Assembly (NCBI GenBank): GCA_022573285.1
Contig: JACZUF010000012.1
Span: 1 to 64,000 of the forward strand
Direction: 5' to 3'
DNA length: 64,000 nucleotides
From: Chloroflexota bacterium
GTDB lineage: Bacteria > Chloroflexota > Dehalococcoidia > Lucifugimonadales > UBA3495
Positions 41,308 through 50,120 of this stretch are shown here, piece after piece (positions within the stretch are counted from its first letter, which is position 1; each line of letters begins with the position of its first letter). The position numbers and the translations under genes were made by a program. Below the pieces are notes generated by a model. It searched no databases. It was given only the letters and a program-made list of their open reading frames with translations, and was not told where the DNA came from.

Positions 41308-42170
41308 CTGGCCGTCCAGCCCTCGGGCCTCCAACCTCGGACCACGGCGTCGGCGACCCGGCAGACCCGGACCATCTCCTTAACGTCGTGGACCCGCACG
41401 ATGTCCGCGCCGCCGGCGATGGCCAGAGTCACCGTGGCCGCCGTGCCCTCAACCAGCTGGCCGGGGGGCAGGTCCAGGAGCAGGCCCAGCGTGGACTTAC
41501 GGGACGTGCCCACCAGCATGGGACAACCGATGGTCTTGAGACGGTCCAGTCCGGCCAATACTGCCAGGTTGTGGTCCGGGGTTTTTCCGAAGCCGATGCC
41601 GGGGTCGATGATGATGTTCTCCTTCGGAACTCCCGCCTCAAGGGCCGTTGCGACGCTGCCCTGCAGACTGGATATCACGTCCGGCAGCAGGTCCCGGTAC
41701 TCCGTGCCCTGTTGGTTGTGCATCAAGACCAAGCCGGCCCCGGTGTCGGCCGCCACTTGGGCTAACTCGGGTTCGGCTTTCAGGCCCCAGATGTCGTTGA
41801 TGATCACGGCGCCGGCGTCAACGGCGCGGCGGGCCACCGCCGCCTTGTAGGTGTCCACGCTGATGGGGAGCTTCACCCGCTCCGCCACGGCTTCAAGGGC
41901 CGGAATCAGCCTTTGTAGTTCCTCTTCCAGGGAGACCTGTTGATGACCGGGACGGGTGGACTCGGCGCCGATGTCCAGGATATCCGCACCCTCGTCTTGA
42001 AACCGCAGGGCCAGGTCCACCGCGGCGGCGACGTCGCCGCCCAGGCCGTCCCCGGAAAATGAGTCGGGGGTGACGTTGATGATGCCCATCACGTAGGTGC
42101 GGGCCCCCCAGGCCAACGTGTCACCGTTGGCGACGGTCAACCCAGTGATGGGGGTCTGCAATTGAGGCAT
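41304..42170 (-). CDS. folP: Dihydropteroate synthase
   Basis: A 288-residue DHPS that joins the pterin pyrophosphate to p-aminobenzoate; the target of sulfonamides. Signatures are VMGIINVTPDSFSGDG, ADILDIGAESTRPGHQ, ISVDTYKAAVARRAV, IINDIWGLK, IIIDPGIGFGKTPDHNLAVL and VGTSRKSTLG. TRPG keeps the usual order of the sulfonamide-binding loop. ATG 42170 is the natural start. FolK follows with a 4-base overlap, while folB lies 18 kb away. Confidence 0.95.
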   Translation of the reverse strand: MPQLQTPITGLTVANGDTLAWGARTYVMGIINVTPDSFSGDGLGGDVAAAVDLALRFQDEGADILDIGAESTRPGHQQVSLEEELQRLIPALEAVAERVKLPISVDTYKAAVARRAVDAGAVIINDIWGLKAEPELAQVAADTGAGLVLMHNQQGTEYRDLLPDVISSLQGSVATALEAGVPKENIIIDPGIGFGKTPDHNLAVLAGLDRLKTIGCPMLVGTSRKSTLGLLLDLPPGQLVEGTAATVTLAIAGGADIVRVHDVKEMVRVCRVADAVVRGWRPEGWTAS

Positions 42171-42299
42171 GGCCTGGAAACTCCGGTATTATTGAGGGGG
42201 TTGGCCGGTATGGCTGGGTGGGTGGAGCGATGCGAATCAGCGCCAGGTAAACGCCTCGGCACGGCACCATTTTATCACTCTGGGGCATGCCCAGACTCC

Positions 42300-42329
42300 T
42301 TGCTCCTCGTTCGGCGCGTCTGCTACGAT
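42300..42329 (+). promoter_or_regulatory. Candidate promoter of the acyl-CoA carboxylase gene
   Basis: TTGCTC, 18 bases, and TGCTACGAT (extended -10) lie about 100 bases before the start codon, in the divergent folP/carboxylase region. A similar TGCTACAAT precedes gltX. Confidence 0.45.
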
Positions 42330-42431
42330 GAATCTTGTTTAAGCGTGCCTAAATTGCGACGTATCCTCGCCAAATCGACCTCGAGATTCGTCCTTTGATG
42401 ATTGGGACCATGCAACCCGGCGGGAGGTGCT

Positions 42432-43997
42432 GTGACGGCGGAAAAACGGAAGATCGACGAGAAGATTGAAGCCCTGGACGCCATGCGCCAGAAGGCACAT
42501 AAGGGCGGCGGGCAGGACCGGATTGACCAGCAACACAGCAGGGGTAAACTGACCGCCCGCGAGCGGCTGAACCTGCTCATGGACGAGGGGACGTTCGAAG
42601 AACTGGATTCCTTTGTCACCCACCGGTCCACCGAATTCGGCATGGCCGACCGTAAGGTGCTGGGCGACGCGGTCGTCACCGGCTACGGCCAGGTGGAGGG
42701 CCGCCAGGTCTTCGCCTTTGCCCAGGACTTCACCGTGATGGGCGGCTCGCTGTCGGAGGCCGTCAGCCAGAAGATCTGCAAGATATTGGACCTGGCGGTC
42801 AAGGCCGGTTGCCCCGTGGTCGGGTTCAACGACTCGGGCGGGGCCCGCATCCAGGAAGGGGTCTTGAGCCTGGCAGCCTACGGCGACATCTTTCTGCGCA
42901 ACACCATGTACTCAGGGGTCATCCCCCAGATTTCGGTGATCGTCGGTCCCGCGGCCGGAGGCGCGGTCTACTCCCCAGCCATCACCGATTTCGTCTTCAT
43001 GGTCAAGGGCACCGGCCAGATGTACATCACCGGACCCGATGTCATCAAGGCGGTGACCGGCGAAGAGGTGACCCACGAGGAACTGGGCGGCGCGGCAACC
43101 CATGCCACCCGCAGCGGCGTGGCCCAGTTCGTCTACGAGACCGAAGAAGAGTGCATCAACGAGGTGCGGCACCTGCTTAGCTTCCTCCCCAGCAACAACC
43201 TGGAGGACAGCCCCCACGAGCCCACGGACGATCCGGCGGCCCGAATAGAACCCGACCTGCGTTACCTGGTCCCCGACGACGTCAACCGCCCCTACGACAT
43301 GCGGGAGATCATCTACAAGATCGTCGATGATGAAGAGTTCATGGAGGTCCACCAGAACTTCGCCCCCAACGTGGTGGTGGGCTTTTCCCGCATGAACGGG
43401 CGCTCGGTGGGCCTGGTGGGCAACCAACCTGAGTATCTGGCCGGAGTCCTGGACATCGACGCCTCGACCAAGGCGGCACGGTTCATCCGGTTCTGCGACT
43501 GCTTCAACATACCCATCGTGACCCTGGTGGATGTGCCCGGGTTCATGCCCGGCGTGGACCAGGAATACGGCGGGATCATCCGCCACGGCGCCAAGCTGAT
43601 CTTCGCCTATGCCGAAGCCACGGTGCCCAAGATTGCGGTCATCATCCGCAAGGCCTACGGCGGGGCCTATATCGTGATGAGCAGCAAGCACCTGCGTTCG
43701 GACATCAACCTGGCCTGGCCTTCGGCGGAGATCGCGGTCATGGGGGCGGAAGGCGCGGTGAACATAATCTACCGGGACGAGATCGCCAAGGCCAAGAACC
43801 AGGACAAGAAGCGTCAAAAACTCATCGACGAATATAAAGAGCAATTCAACACGCCCTACATCGCCGCCAGCCGCGGGTACTTGGACGACGTGATTGATCC
43901 GGCGGAGACCCGGGTGCAGATTATCAAAGCGCTGGAGATGCTTCAAAACAAGCGGGACAGCCTTCCCGCCAAGAAGCACGGCAACATCCCCCTGTAA
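42432..43997 (+). CDS. Acyl-CoA carboxylase, carboxyltransferase (beta) subunit
   Basis: This crotonase-fold carboxyltransferase moves CO2 from carboxybiotin to acetyl-, propionyl- or a similar acyl-CoA. Its 521 residues, the N-domain oxyanion Gly pair in FNDSGGARIQEGV, VIVGPAAGGAVYSPAITDF, and the C-domain VDVPGFMPGVDQEYGGIIRHGAK and IRKAYGGAYIVMSSKHL place it with PccB/methylmalonyl decarboxylase alpha types. The biotin carboxylase and carrier are not next to it. GTG 42432 is preferred with GGAGGTGCT upstream; TTG 42402 is in frame. It could serve propionyl-CoA metabolism or fatty acid synthesis. Confidence 0.93.
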   Translation: MTAEKRKIDEKIEALDAMRQKAHKGGGQDRIDQQHSRGKLTARERLNLLMDEGTFEELDSFVTHRSTEFGMADRKVLGDAVVTGYGQVEGRQVFAFAQDFTVMGGSLSEAVSQKICKILDLAVKAGCPVVGFNDSGGARIQEGVLSLAAYGDIFLRNTMYSGVIPQISVIVGPAAGGAVYSPAITDFVFMVKGTGQMYITGPDVIKAVTGEEVTHEELGGAATHATRSGVAQFVYETEEECINEVRHLLSFLPSNNLEDSPHEPTDDPAARIEPDLRYLVPDDVNRPYDMREIIYKIVDDEEFMEVHQNFAPNVVVGFSRMNGRSVGLVGNQPEYLAGVLDIDASTKAARFIRFCDCFNIPIVTLVDVPGFMPGVDQEYGGIIRHGAKLIFAYAEATVPKIAVIIRKAYGGAYIVMSSKHLRSDINLAWPSAEIAVMGAEGAVNIIYRDEIAKAKNQDKKRQKLIDEYKEQFNTPYIAASRGYLDDVIDPAETRVQIIKALEMLQNKRDSLPAKKHGNIPL

Positions 43998-44118
43998 CGC
44001 TTCCATTCGCAGAGCAAGGTCCGGCAGAAAAGAACTGACCGAAGCCCCGGCACCAACCGCAGAACTTTGTATTAGAATAGGCGGGCCCCTGCCTATTCGG
44101 AATCACTAGGAGACATTC

Positions 44119-45141
44119 ATGGAGTTCGGCGTTTTCTACCAGCTCCCATGCGCGGTAGACCAAACTCCCGCCGCCCGGTTCCAGGACACCATCGCCCAAT
44201 GCCAACTGGCCGACGAACTGGGCTTCGACGCCGCCTGGCTGGCGGAGCTGCACTTCAATCCCCGGTTCTCGGTGATGTCGGCCCCGATGATGATCGCGTC
44301 GGCCATTGCCCTGACCACCAAACGCATCCGCATCGGCAACGCAGTCAACCTGCTGCCCCTGCACCAACCGGTGCGGCTGGCGGAGGAAGCGGCGACCCTG
44401 GACGTGTTGTCCAACGGCCGGGCCATCTTCGGCGTGGGCCGGGGCGCCATGCCCAGCCACTTCCAGGGCTACGGCATCGACCAGGAAGAGGGACGGGACC
44501 GCTTCTTGGAGGCCCTGGAGTTGGTGCTGGGCTTGTGGGAACAAGAGGACTTCACCTACCAGGGGAAGTACTACCAGGCCCATGGGTATACGGTGACGCC
44601 GAGACCGGTGCAGCGGCCTCACCCCCCGGTGTACGTGGCCGCCAACAGCGCCGACACCTTTGGCATCGTCGGGTCCCTGGGTCACAACATCCTGGTCGCG
44701 CCCACCATAGTGACCACGGAAGGGGCCCTGGCCGGGCTGGCCTCCTACCGGGCGGAACTGGCCGAGAACGGCCACGATGCCGCCAAAATCAAGGTCAACG
44801 TCAACGTGCCCATGCACGTGGCCGCCGACGAGAAGGAAGCCAAGGCCGCTTTTACAACGACCATCGACAACTACCTGGGAACGCTCCGGGACATCGGCGC
44901 GTCCGGGGGTTCCAGCCGGGGCTCCAGCCGGGCTTTTAGCCTGACCGCCGAGAGCGTCATGGAAGAGTTTGCCGCCGTGGGAACCCCGGACCAGGTGGCC
45001 GCCAAACTGGAAAAGTTCCAAGAGATGTACGGGCCGCAGGAATTCATGTGCTGGTTCAACATCGGCGGAATGCTGCCCCACGCCGAGGTCGAAAGCTCCA
45101 TGCGGCTATTCGCCGAAGAGGTCATGCCCCGCTTTCAGTAG
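44119..45141 (+). CDS. LLM-class flavin-dependent oxidoreductase (luciferase-like), 3
   Basis: A 340-residue luciferase-superfamily TIM barrel. Segments are ADELGFDAAWLAELHFNPRFSV near the start, RIRIGNAVNLLPLHQPVRLAEEAATLDVLSNGRAIFGVGRG, and FTYQGKYYQAHGYTVTPRPVQRPHPPVYVAA. The flavin is FMN or F420 by family, and the substrate is unknown. A Gly/Ser-rich short repeat (GGSSRGSSRAF) interrupts the later part. AGGAGACATTC precedes ATG 44119. It is the third such enzyme in the window and is not close in sequence to the other two, so the three are old paralogues rather than recent copies. Confidence 0.92.
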   Translation: MEFGVFYQLPCAVDQTPAARFQDTIAQCQLADELGFDAAWLAELHFNPRFSVMSAPMMIASAIALTTKRIRIGNAVNLLPLHQPVRLAEEAATLDVLSNGRAIFGVGRGAMPSHFQGYGIDQEEGRDRFLEALELVLGLWEQEDFTYQGKYYQAHGYTVTPRPVQRPHPPVYVAANSADTFGIVGSLGHNILVAPTIVTTEGALAGLASYRAELAENGHDAAKIKVNVNVPMHVAADEKEAKAAFTTTIDNYLGTLRDIGASGGSSRGSSRAFSLTAESVMEEFAAVGTPDQVAAKLEKFQEMYGPQEFMCWFNIGGMLPHAEVESSMRLFAEEVMPRFQ

Positions 45142-45184
45142 TTTAGCCGGTCCCGGAGTCCCGGCAGCCGTGAGGTGAACGACC

Positions 45185-46564
45185 ATGAGCTCATCCGAGT
45201 CGCTGTTCGAGCATGGCAGGAAAGTCCAAGCGGAGCGCGACGCACCGCTTGCGGAGCGGATGCGGCCCCGGACCTTCGACGAGTTCGTGGGCCAAGAGCA
45301 GATAGTCGACCCCGGCCGGGTTCTGTTGAAGTCCATCGCCGCCGGGCGTCTGCCCTCCATCATCCTCTGGGGACCGCCGGGCACCGGCAAGACCACCCTG
45401 GCGCGGTTGGTGGCCGCAGCCACTCAGGCCGACTTTCAACCGGTCAGCGCCGTCACATCGGGAGTGGCCGACCTGCGGCGCATCGTGAGCGAAGCCCGGG
45501 ACCGCAAGGGGATGCACCAACAGTCCACCATCCTCTTTGTGGACGAGCTTCACCGGTTCAACAAGGCCCAACAGGACGTCATCCTGCCCCACGTGGAGGA
45601 CGGCACCATCACCTTCATCGGCGCCACCACCGAGAACCCGTCCTTCGAGGTCATCGCCCCCCTGCTGTCCCGCTGCCGGGTGTTCGCCCTTCAGAGCCTG
45701 ACCCCGGACCAGACGGCGGCCATCGTAAACCGGGCCCTGGCTGACCAGGTGAGGGGTCTGGGCCCTTTGAATGCGACGTTGGCCGGCGACGCCATGGACC
45801 ATCTGGTGAACATTGCCAACGGCGACGCCCGGATCGCCCTGAACGCCGTGGAGACGGCGGCCTACGCCTGCTCCGCCGACGCCGGCTGGGACCGCATCAT
45901 CGACCTGGACACCATCTCCGATGCCCTGCAAAGGCGCTCTCCGCTGTACGACAAATCGGGGGAGAGCCACTATGACACCATCTCGGCGTTCATCAAATCG
46001 GTCCGGGGGTCGTCGCCCGACGGGGCCCTCTACTGGTTGGCCCGGATGATTGAATCTGGGGAGGACCCGTTATTCATCGCCCGCCGCCTGGTGATCCTGG
46101 CCTCCGAGGACATCGGGCTGGCCGAGCCCCAAGCGCTGCCGGTGGCGATGGCAGCCCAGCAGGCGGTCCATTTTCTGGGCATGCCCGAGGGGCGCATACC
46201 CCTGGCTGAGGCGACGGTCTACCTGGCCACCGCGCCCAAGAGCAACTCGGCCTACGCGGCGCTGAACGAGGCCATGCGGGACGTGCGGGAGCAGGCCAAC
46301 GAGCCGGTGCCCCTGCACCTCCGCAACGCCGTCACCGGGATGATGAAGGACATGGGATACGGCAAAGACTACAAGTATTCCCACGACTTCCAAGGCCATT
46401 TCGCCGAGCAGGAATATCTGCCGCCGTCCCTGAAAGGACGGCGCTACTATCAGCCCAGCGAAGAAGGGGCGGAGCAGGAGATCGGCCGGCGGCTCAGGCG
46501 CTGGTGGGGCGGCGAAACGGACGGGAGCGATAATGGGAACGACGACCGGGGCCAGGACGGCTAG
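45185..46564 (+). CDS. rarA: Replication-associated recombination protein A (RarA/MgsA)
   Basis: A 459-residue AAA+ clamp-loader-like ATPase that acts at stalled replication forks. Key parts are MRPRTFDEFVGQEQIVDPG, Walker A GPPGTGKTT, Walker B LFVDELHRFNKAQQD, sensor GATTENPSFEVIAPLLSRCRVF, and the tetramer-forming C-terminus with YDTISAFIKSVRGSSPDGALYWLARMIESGEDPLFIARRL. All are present. ATG 45185 with GTGAGGTGAAC upstream. Its stop overlaps the arrestin-like gene's stop on the other strand. Confidence 0.95.
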   Translation: MSSSESLFEHGRKVQAERDAPLAERMRPRTFDEFVGQEQIVDPGRVLLKSIAAGRLPSIILWGPPGTGKTTLARLVAAATQADFQPVSAVTSGVADLRRIVSEARDRKGMHQQSTILFVDELHRFNKAQQDVILPHVEDGTITFIGATTENPSFEVIAPLLSRCRVFALQSLTPDQTAAIVNRALADQVRGLGPLNATLAGDAMDHLVNIANGDARIALNAVETAAYACSADAGWDRIIDLDTISDALQRRSPLYDKSGESHYDTISAFIKSVRGSSPDGALYWLARMIESGEDPLFIARRLVILASEDIGLAEPQALPVAMAAQQAVHFLGMPEGRIPLAEATVYLATAPKSNSAYAALNEAMRDVREQANEPVPLHLRNAVTGMMKDMGYGKDYKYSHDFQGHFAEQEYLPPSLKGRRYYQPSEEGAEQEIGRRLRRWWGGETDGSDNGNDDRGQDG

Positions 46565-47436
46565 GTCGAGGTGAACACATGGACTTCCCGCTCCACGCAG
46601 AAGCCATCCGGTGATTGGTCAGTGTCCACCACCGCCTTAATACGCCACGAGACCGTGGTGTGCCCGCTCTTCACCGTCGGCAGGATCCGGTTGGGCACGG
46701 GCACGCTGAAGGCCCAGACGTAAGGCCTGGCCGTGGTCAACTGCACGTCGCTTTCCAGAGAGACCCGTTCGCGGAGCGACTCCGCCTGGCGGTCCCCCGC
46801 TGATTCGACGGTGTGCAATTCGATGCGGACGTCCCGTGCCTGGTAGGTGCTGTTCATCCGAGCCCGGAGTTCACCCTCCAGGAATCCGCCGGCGCCGACC
46901 ACGTCATTGACCAGGACCATGGCCAGGATACATCCGCTGAAGGACGCCTCGGCGGTTAGGTCCGCCGCGCTGCGTCCGGTCTGGACCACCGGAGGGGTAA
47001 GCACGGTTATTTCCCGCGACTTGGTTACCGGGTTGCCCTTCTCCGTCTCCAACCGGCCGGTCAGTTCCCAAGACACCTGCGTTACCGAGCCGTAGACGGT
47101 GGGAGGGGCCTCGGCGGGGATCTGGAACCTCGCGTACCTGATGACCGGCTCGGAGTCGGTTAATTCAGTGTCAGCGATGAACGATTGGACCAGCGGTTGG
47201 GACAAACCGGAGCGGATCTCCAGCCTTCCCTCCCCGCCGTCCGCCGAGGATTCCCTTTCCCACCATTGCTCGGTGCAGACCAATTCCACCTGGCCGGTCC
47301 TGATCGTGACTCCCTTTTTCGGCCTTATCGTGATCTGGACATCAATTGTGCCGCCGGGCTGAAAAGACCCGCCGGTTGTTTCGATTTCGATCTCCGCCGT
47401 GGGTTGGCGGAACCAAGAAAAAATACGTTCTAGAAC
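46561..47436 (-). CDS. Arrestin/Spo0M-like protein with a non-standard start
   Basis: The protein reads LERIFSWFRQPTAEIEIE, then GSFQPGGTIDVQITIRPK and VELVCTEQWWERE, the pattern of Spo0M/arrestin-like beta-sandwich proteins, probably a protein-binding scaffold. The last 230 residues form the second sandwich. The only ordinary start in frame before this is GTG 47289, which would cut the first sandwich. A very strong ribosome site (GGAGGTGA, 47448-47441) lies exactly where translation should begin, and the codon 7 bases beyond its GGAGG is GTT (47436). There is no ATG, GTG or TTG in frame between the upstream stop and 47289. I annotate from the GTT; a start-codon mutation or sequence error is possible. 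Confidence 0.65.
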   Translation of the reverse strand, partial: VLERIFSWFRQPTAEIEIETTGGSFQPGGTIDVQITIRPKKGVTIRTGQVELVCTEQWWERESSADGGEGRLEIRSGLSQPLVQSFIADTELTDSEPVIRYARFQIPAEAPPTVYGSVTQVSWELTGRLETEKGNPVTKSREITVLTPPVVQTGRSAADLTAEASFSGCILAMVLVNDVVGAGGFLEGELRARMNSTYQARDVRIELHTVESAGDRQAESLRERVSLESDVQLTTARPYVWAFSVPVPNRILPTVKSGHTTVSWRIKAVVDTDQSPDGFCVEREVHVFTST

Positions 47437-47560
47437 CTGGTCACCTCCATTTGCGTTGTCAATGCGTCAGCGCGTCGGTCGCTTGTTCCATGACGGGCCG
47501 CGCATCTCAGAGAATGTTAATGGCGAATCGCGGCGTAGGCAACCCGCCTGGTAAGTCCAT

Positions 47561-48052
47561 TCATGTGGATTCCTGATTTGACGAGAGATTGGCCACCGTT
47601 GCGCCGGTCACGCCGGCCAACTCTTCAGGCGCAATCATGATCTCTTGGCCCCATACGCCGACGCCGACACCCAGCACCTCTTCGTCCATCAGACAGGCAT
47701 CGACGAAAGTCCGAAATCCGGGCGGCTGCCAATGAAAGGGCGGGATCGAGCCGATGGCATAACCCGTGACCTCAATCACCTTGTCCGGCGCGGCCAGTCT
47801 GATGTCCCGGGAACCGATGGCCCGTTTCAGGTTACCGGAGATGGCGTTCTTGTCGCCGCCCAGCATGACCAGCACGTGCTCGCCCTCGCCCGTTTCGAAC
47901 AACAGCGTCTTAACCATCTGGGACTCATTGTAGCCCAGCGCCTGGGCGACGTTGGCCGCCCCCTTACCGGTTTCCGGAGGAAAACTCAACCTCTGATAAG
48001 GGACGTTGCGGCCGTCCAGGAACATGTGGGCCGGAAGGTTGGTTCTAATCAA
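47561..48052 (-). CDS. YbaK/EbsC-family aminoacyl-tRNA deacylase
   Basis: A 163-residue YbaK-fold protein; the family removes mischarged amino acids from tRNA (for example Cys- or Ala-tRNAPro). Recognisable parts are NVAQALGYNESQMVKTLLFETG, VMLGGDKNAISGNLKRAIG with its central Lys, VTGYAIGSIPPFHW and MDEEVLGVGVGVWGQEIMIAPEELAGVTGATVA. TTG 48052 has AGGACC upstream; ATG 48025 is an alternative. The start lies in a 16-base tandem repeat. It follows the microprotein gene closely, so both may be expressed with the isochorismatase-like gene. Confidence 0.87.
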   Translation of the reverse strand: MIRTNLPAHMFLDGRNVPYQRLSFPPETGKGAANVAQALGYNESQMVKTLLFETGEGEHVLVMLGGDKNAISGNLKRAIGSRDIRLAAPDKVIEVTGYAIGSIPPFHWQPPGFRTFVDACLMDEEVLGVGVGVWGQEIMIAPEELAGVTGATVANLSSNQEST

Positions 48053-48068
48053 GGTTGGTCCTAATCAA
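48037..48068. repeat. Two-copy 16-base tandem repeat at the YbaK start
   Basis: Two units of GGTTGGTYCTAATCAA lie end to end. They cover the candidate TTG start of the YbaK-like gene and the stop of the microprotein gene, so copy number could alter the overlap and ribosome site. Confidence 0.65.
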
Positions 48069-48192
48069 AGACGTGGTCCCGTAAAAAAGCGTAGACCACG
48101 TGGCCCACGGAAATGGCTAGGGCGGCGACGGCTACATACAGGGTGCGCAATTGCAACCGGCGCGGCCGCTCTTCCGGAGGCAGGCCGGCCAA
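48061..48192 (-). CDS. Small membrane protein of 43 residues
   Basis: TTG 48192 follows the TAG of the isochorismatase-like gene without a gap and opens a 43-codon frame to TAG 48061. It has a Pro/Arg-rich cytoplasmic part (MAGLPPEERPRRLQLR), one transmembrane helix (TLYVAVAALAISVGHVVYAF) and a short charged tail (LRDHVFD). The composition is clearly protein-like, and translational coupling to the preceding gene would explain the lack of a separate ribosome site. I know no family. It would be missed by length cut-offs. Confidence 0.55.
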   Translation of the reverse strand: MAGLPPEERPRRLQLRTLYVAVAALAISVGHVVYAFLRDHVFD

Positions 48193-48783
48193 CTACAAGG
48201 CTCCCAGGGCGCGAATAACATCGTCCGACCCGACTACCTCCGCCTGCCGGGGAAAGATGCGCTGGGTCAAGAAATCGTGGACTTCGGTGTCCGAGTCGGA
48301 GCAGCAGTCCTCGACCACGAACAGGTTGTAGTCCAAGTCGGCCCCGTAGCGGACCGTCGATAGGACGACACCGCTGGTAGCGTAGCCGAAGATCACCAGG
48401 TCCCGGATGTCGTTGGCCCGCAGCGCCACGTCCAGCCCGGTGCCGTAGAGGGCGTTCACCCGGTGCTTGCCCACCACCACCTCGCCCTCTTGGGGTTTGA
48501 CCGCCGGGTGGATAACGTCCATGGGGTCTGGGACGGCGGTCTGGCCGGAAGACTTGCGCTGGCTGAAGGTCTTGTTCCGTCGGCCGATCTCCGGATAGCC
48601 GGGCCGGAACACGGTGGCGCAGTAGCACACCATCGCCCCGGCCTTCCGGGCGGCGGCCTGCACTGCGGCGGCCTTCTCCACCACGCCGCGGCCGGTGGCG
48701 TGGGGCAGTGTGTTCATAATGTCCGCGTAGAAGTCGGCGATGAGCACCGCCGTATGTCCGCGTTCCAGAGTGACATCAGGCAT
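48193..48783 (-). CDS. Isochorismatase-fold protein without the usual Cys
   Basis: A 196-residue isochorismatase-family (cysteine hydrolase) protein. Asp in AVLIADFYADI and Lys in VVVGKHRVNALYGTGL fit two of the three catalytic residues. The nucleophile position, usually Cys in a T-x-x-C-V segment, reads FGYATSGVVLSTVR with Gly there. Other proteins with this ATSGVVLST variant exist in the family, and their activity is unclear. VVEDCCSDSDTEVHDFL is also typical. ATG 48783. It is followed directly by the microprotein gene. Confidence 0.87.
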   Translation of the reverse strand: MPDVTLERGHTAVLIADFYADIMNTLPHATGRGVVEKAAAVQAAARKAGAMVCYCATVFRPGYPEIGRRNKTFSQRKSSGQTAVPDPMDVIHPAVKPQEGEVVVGKHRVNALYGTGLDVALRANDIRDLVIFGYATSGVVLSTVRYGADLDYNLFVVEDCCSDSDTEVHDFLTQRIFPRQAEVVGSDDVIRALGAL

Positions 48784-48826
48784 GCGTCAACCCGCGGCCT
48801 GTGTGATGCTAGGCATCGATTGGCCC

Positions 48827-49876
48827 TTAGGACCGAAGTTCCCTGACGACCTTGGAGGTGCGGGACAGGGCTTCTTCCACGTCCTCGCCGGAGATGTGCC
48901 GGTGGGTCACCATGCGGACGGACCGTTCGCCGGGGTAGGAGACCAGCACCTCGGCTTCGGTCATGGCCTTGATGAAGTCCTGGGGCTTGGCCACCTGGTC
49001 ATCGATATCGAAGATGACGATGTTGGTCTGGATGCTGTCGGCGTCCACCTTGATGCCGTCGATGTTGGCCAGCCCCTGGGCCAGGCGGCGGGCGTTCTGA
49101 TGGTCTTCGGCCAGGCGGTCCACCATGGAGTCCAGGGCCACCAGTCCGGCGGCGGCCAGCACCCCGGCCTGGCGCATGCCGCCCCCCACCATCTTGCGCC
49201 ACTTGTGGGCCTCTTTGATGAAGTCCTTGGAGCCCACGATCACCGAGCCCACCGGACAGCTAAGGGCCTTGGAGAGGCAAAAACTGACGTCGTCCACGTC
49301 GCGGGTCAGTTCTTCGGCGGGGACTTCCAGGGCCACGGCGGCGTTGAAGATGCGCGCGCCGTCCAGGTGCACCGCCACGCCGGCTTGGTGGGCCACGTCG
49401 CAGACGGCCTTGGTGTCGGCGGGGGTCATCACCATGCCGCTGCACCGGTTATGGGTGTTCTCCAGGCAGACCATGGTGGTGGTTGGGAAATGGGGGTTGC
49501 CCTTGGGGCGGATGGCGCGGGCCACGTCTGCGGGGTTGATGCCGCCCTGGGCGTCGTTGGGCACCAGGCGGGTCTGGGCGCCGGCCAGCGCGGCCTGTCC
49601 CCCGCTTTCGTTCCAGAACATGTGGGCCTGGTCTCCCATGATTATCTCGTCGCCCCGGCGGCAGTAGGCCAAGGTGGCGATGAGGTTGCTCATGGTGCCG
49701 CTGGCGGTCAGCAGGCCTGCTTCCTTGCCCAGCATGGCGGCGGCCCGTTCCTGAAGTTCGTTGACGGACGGGTCCTCGCCGAAAACGTCGTCGCCCACCT
49801 CGGCTTCGGCCATGGCCCGGCGCATCTCGTCGGTGGGTTTGGTGACTGTGTCGCTGCGCAGGTCGATCGATGCCAT
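48827..49876 (-). CDS. ltaE: Low-specificity L-threonine aldolase
   Basis: A 349-residue PLP enzyme of fold type I, cleaving threonine or allo-threonine to glycine and acetaldehyde. Segments are [81 protein letters not shown] and the Lys-bearing [18 protein letters not shown]. Complete for the family. ATG 49876 is preferred over the open frame to 50002: AAGGAG lies 8 bases upstream and the conserved N-terminus begins there. The 338-base gap before the divergent hydrolase gene holds repeats. Confidence 0.94.
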   Translation of the reverse strand: MASIDLRSDTVTKPTDEMRRAMAEAEVGDDVFGEDPSVNELQERAAAMLGKEAGLLTASGTMSNLIATLAYCRRGDEIIMGDQAHMFWNESGGQAALAGAQTRLVPNDAQGGINPADVARAIRPKGNPHFPTTTMVCLENTHNRCSGMVMTPADTKAVCDVAHQAGVAVHLDGARIFNAAVALEVPAEELTRDVDDVSFCLSKALSCPVGSVIVGSKDFIKEAHKWRKMVGGGMRQAGVLAAAGLVALDSMVDRLAEDHQNARRLAQGLANIDGIKVDADSIQTNIVIFDIDDQVAKPQDFIKAMTEAEVLVSYPGERSVRMVTHRHISGEDVEEALSRTSKVVRELRS

Positions 49877-49989
49877 TCTGGCGGCTCCTTCTGGCTGACT
49901 GTTTGGTGCCTGTGAAGGCAGTCGTAGTCCGCGTCGAAAAACTATCCGGTATTCTAGCAGGATTACATCTGCAACACTAACGGAAAAGT

Positions 49990-50014
49990 AGGGGCACGGC
50001 ATTGCCGTGCCCCT
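49990..50014. repeat. 12-bp perfect inverted repeat
   Basis: AGGGGCACGGCA and its complement are separated by one base. It lies in the 338-base gap between two divergent genes (threonine aldolase and the hydrolase), so it is REP-like rather than a terminator. Confidence 0.6.
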
Positions 50015-50026
50015 ATGGCACTTTCG

Positions 50027-50120
50027 TAATTCTGACGAGGCGTCAGCCGGCGAAGAATCCCTTTGCCACTACGGATTCCACTCGCGGAGCGACGAGACCC
50101 TCCGTGGCCTCAGGGTGACC
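50027..50120. repeat. Degenerate copy of the TGTCATTCTGAG-type repeat
   Basis: It holds ATTCTGAC...GCCGGCGAAGAATC and GAGACCCTCCG...CTCAGGGTGAC in the same order as the better copies at 57791-57883 and 60866-60983, with many substitutions. It sits in the divergent gap before the hydrolase gene. Confidence 0.5.
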
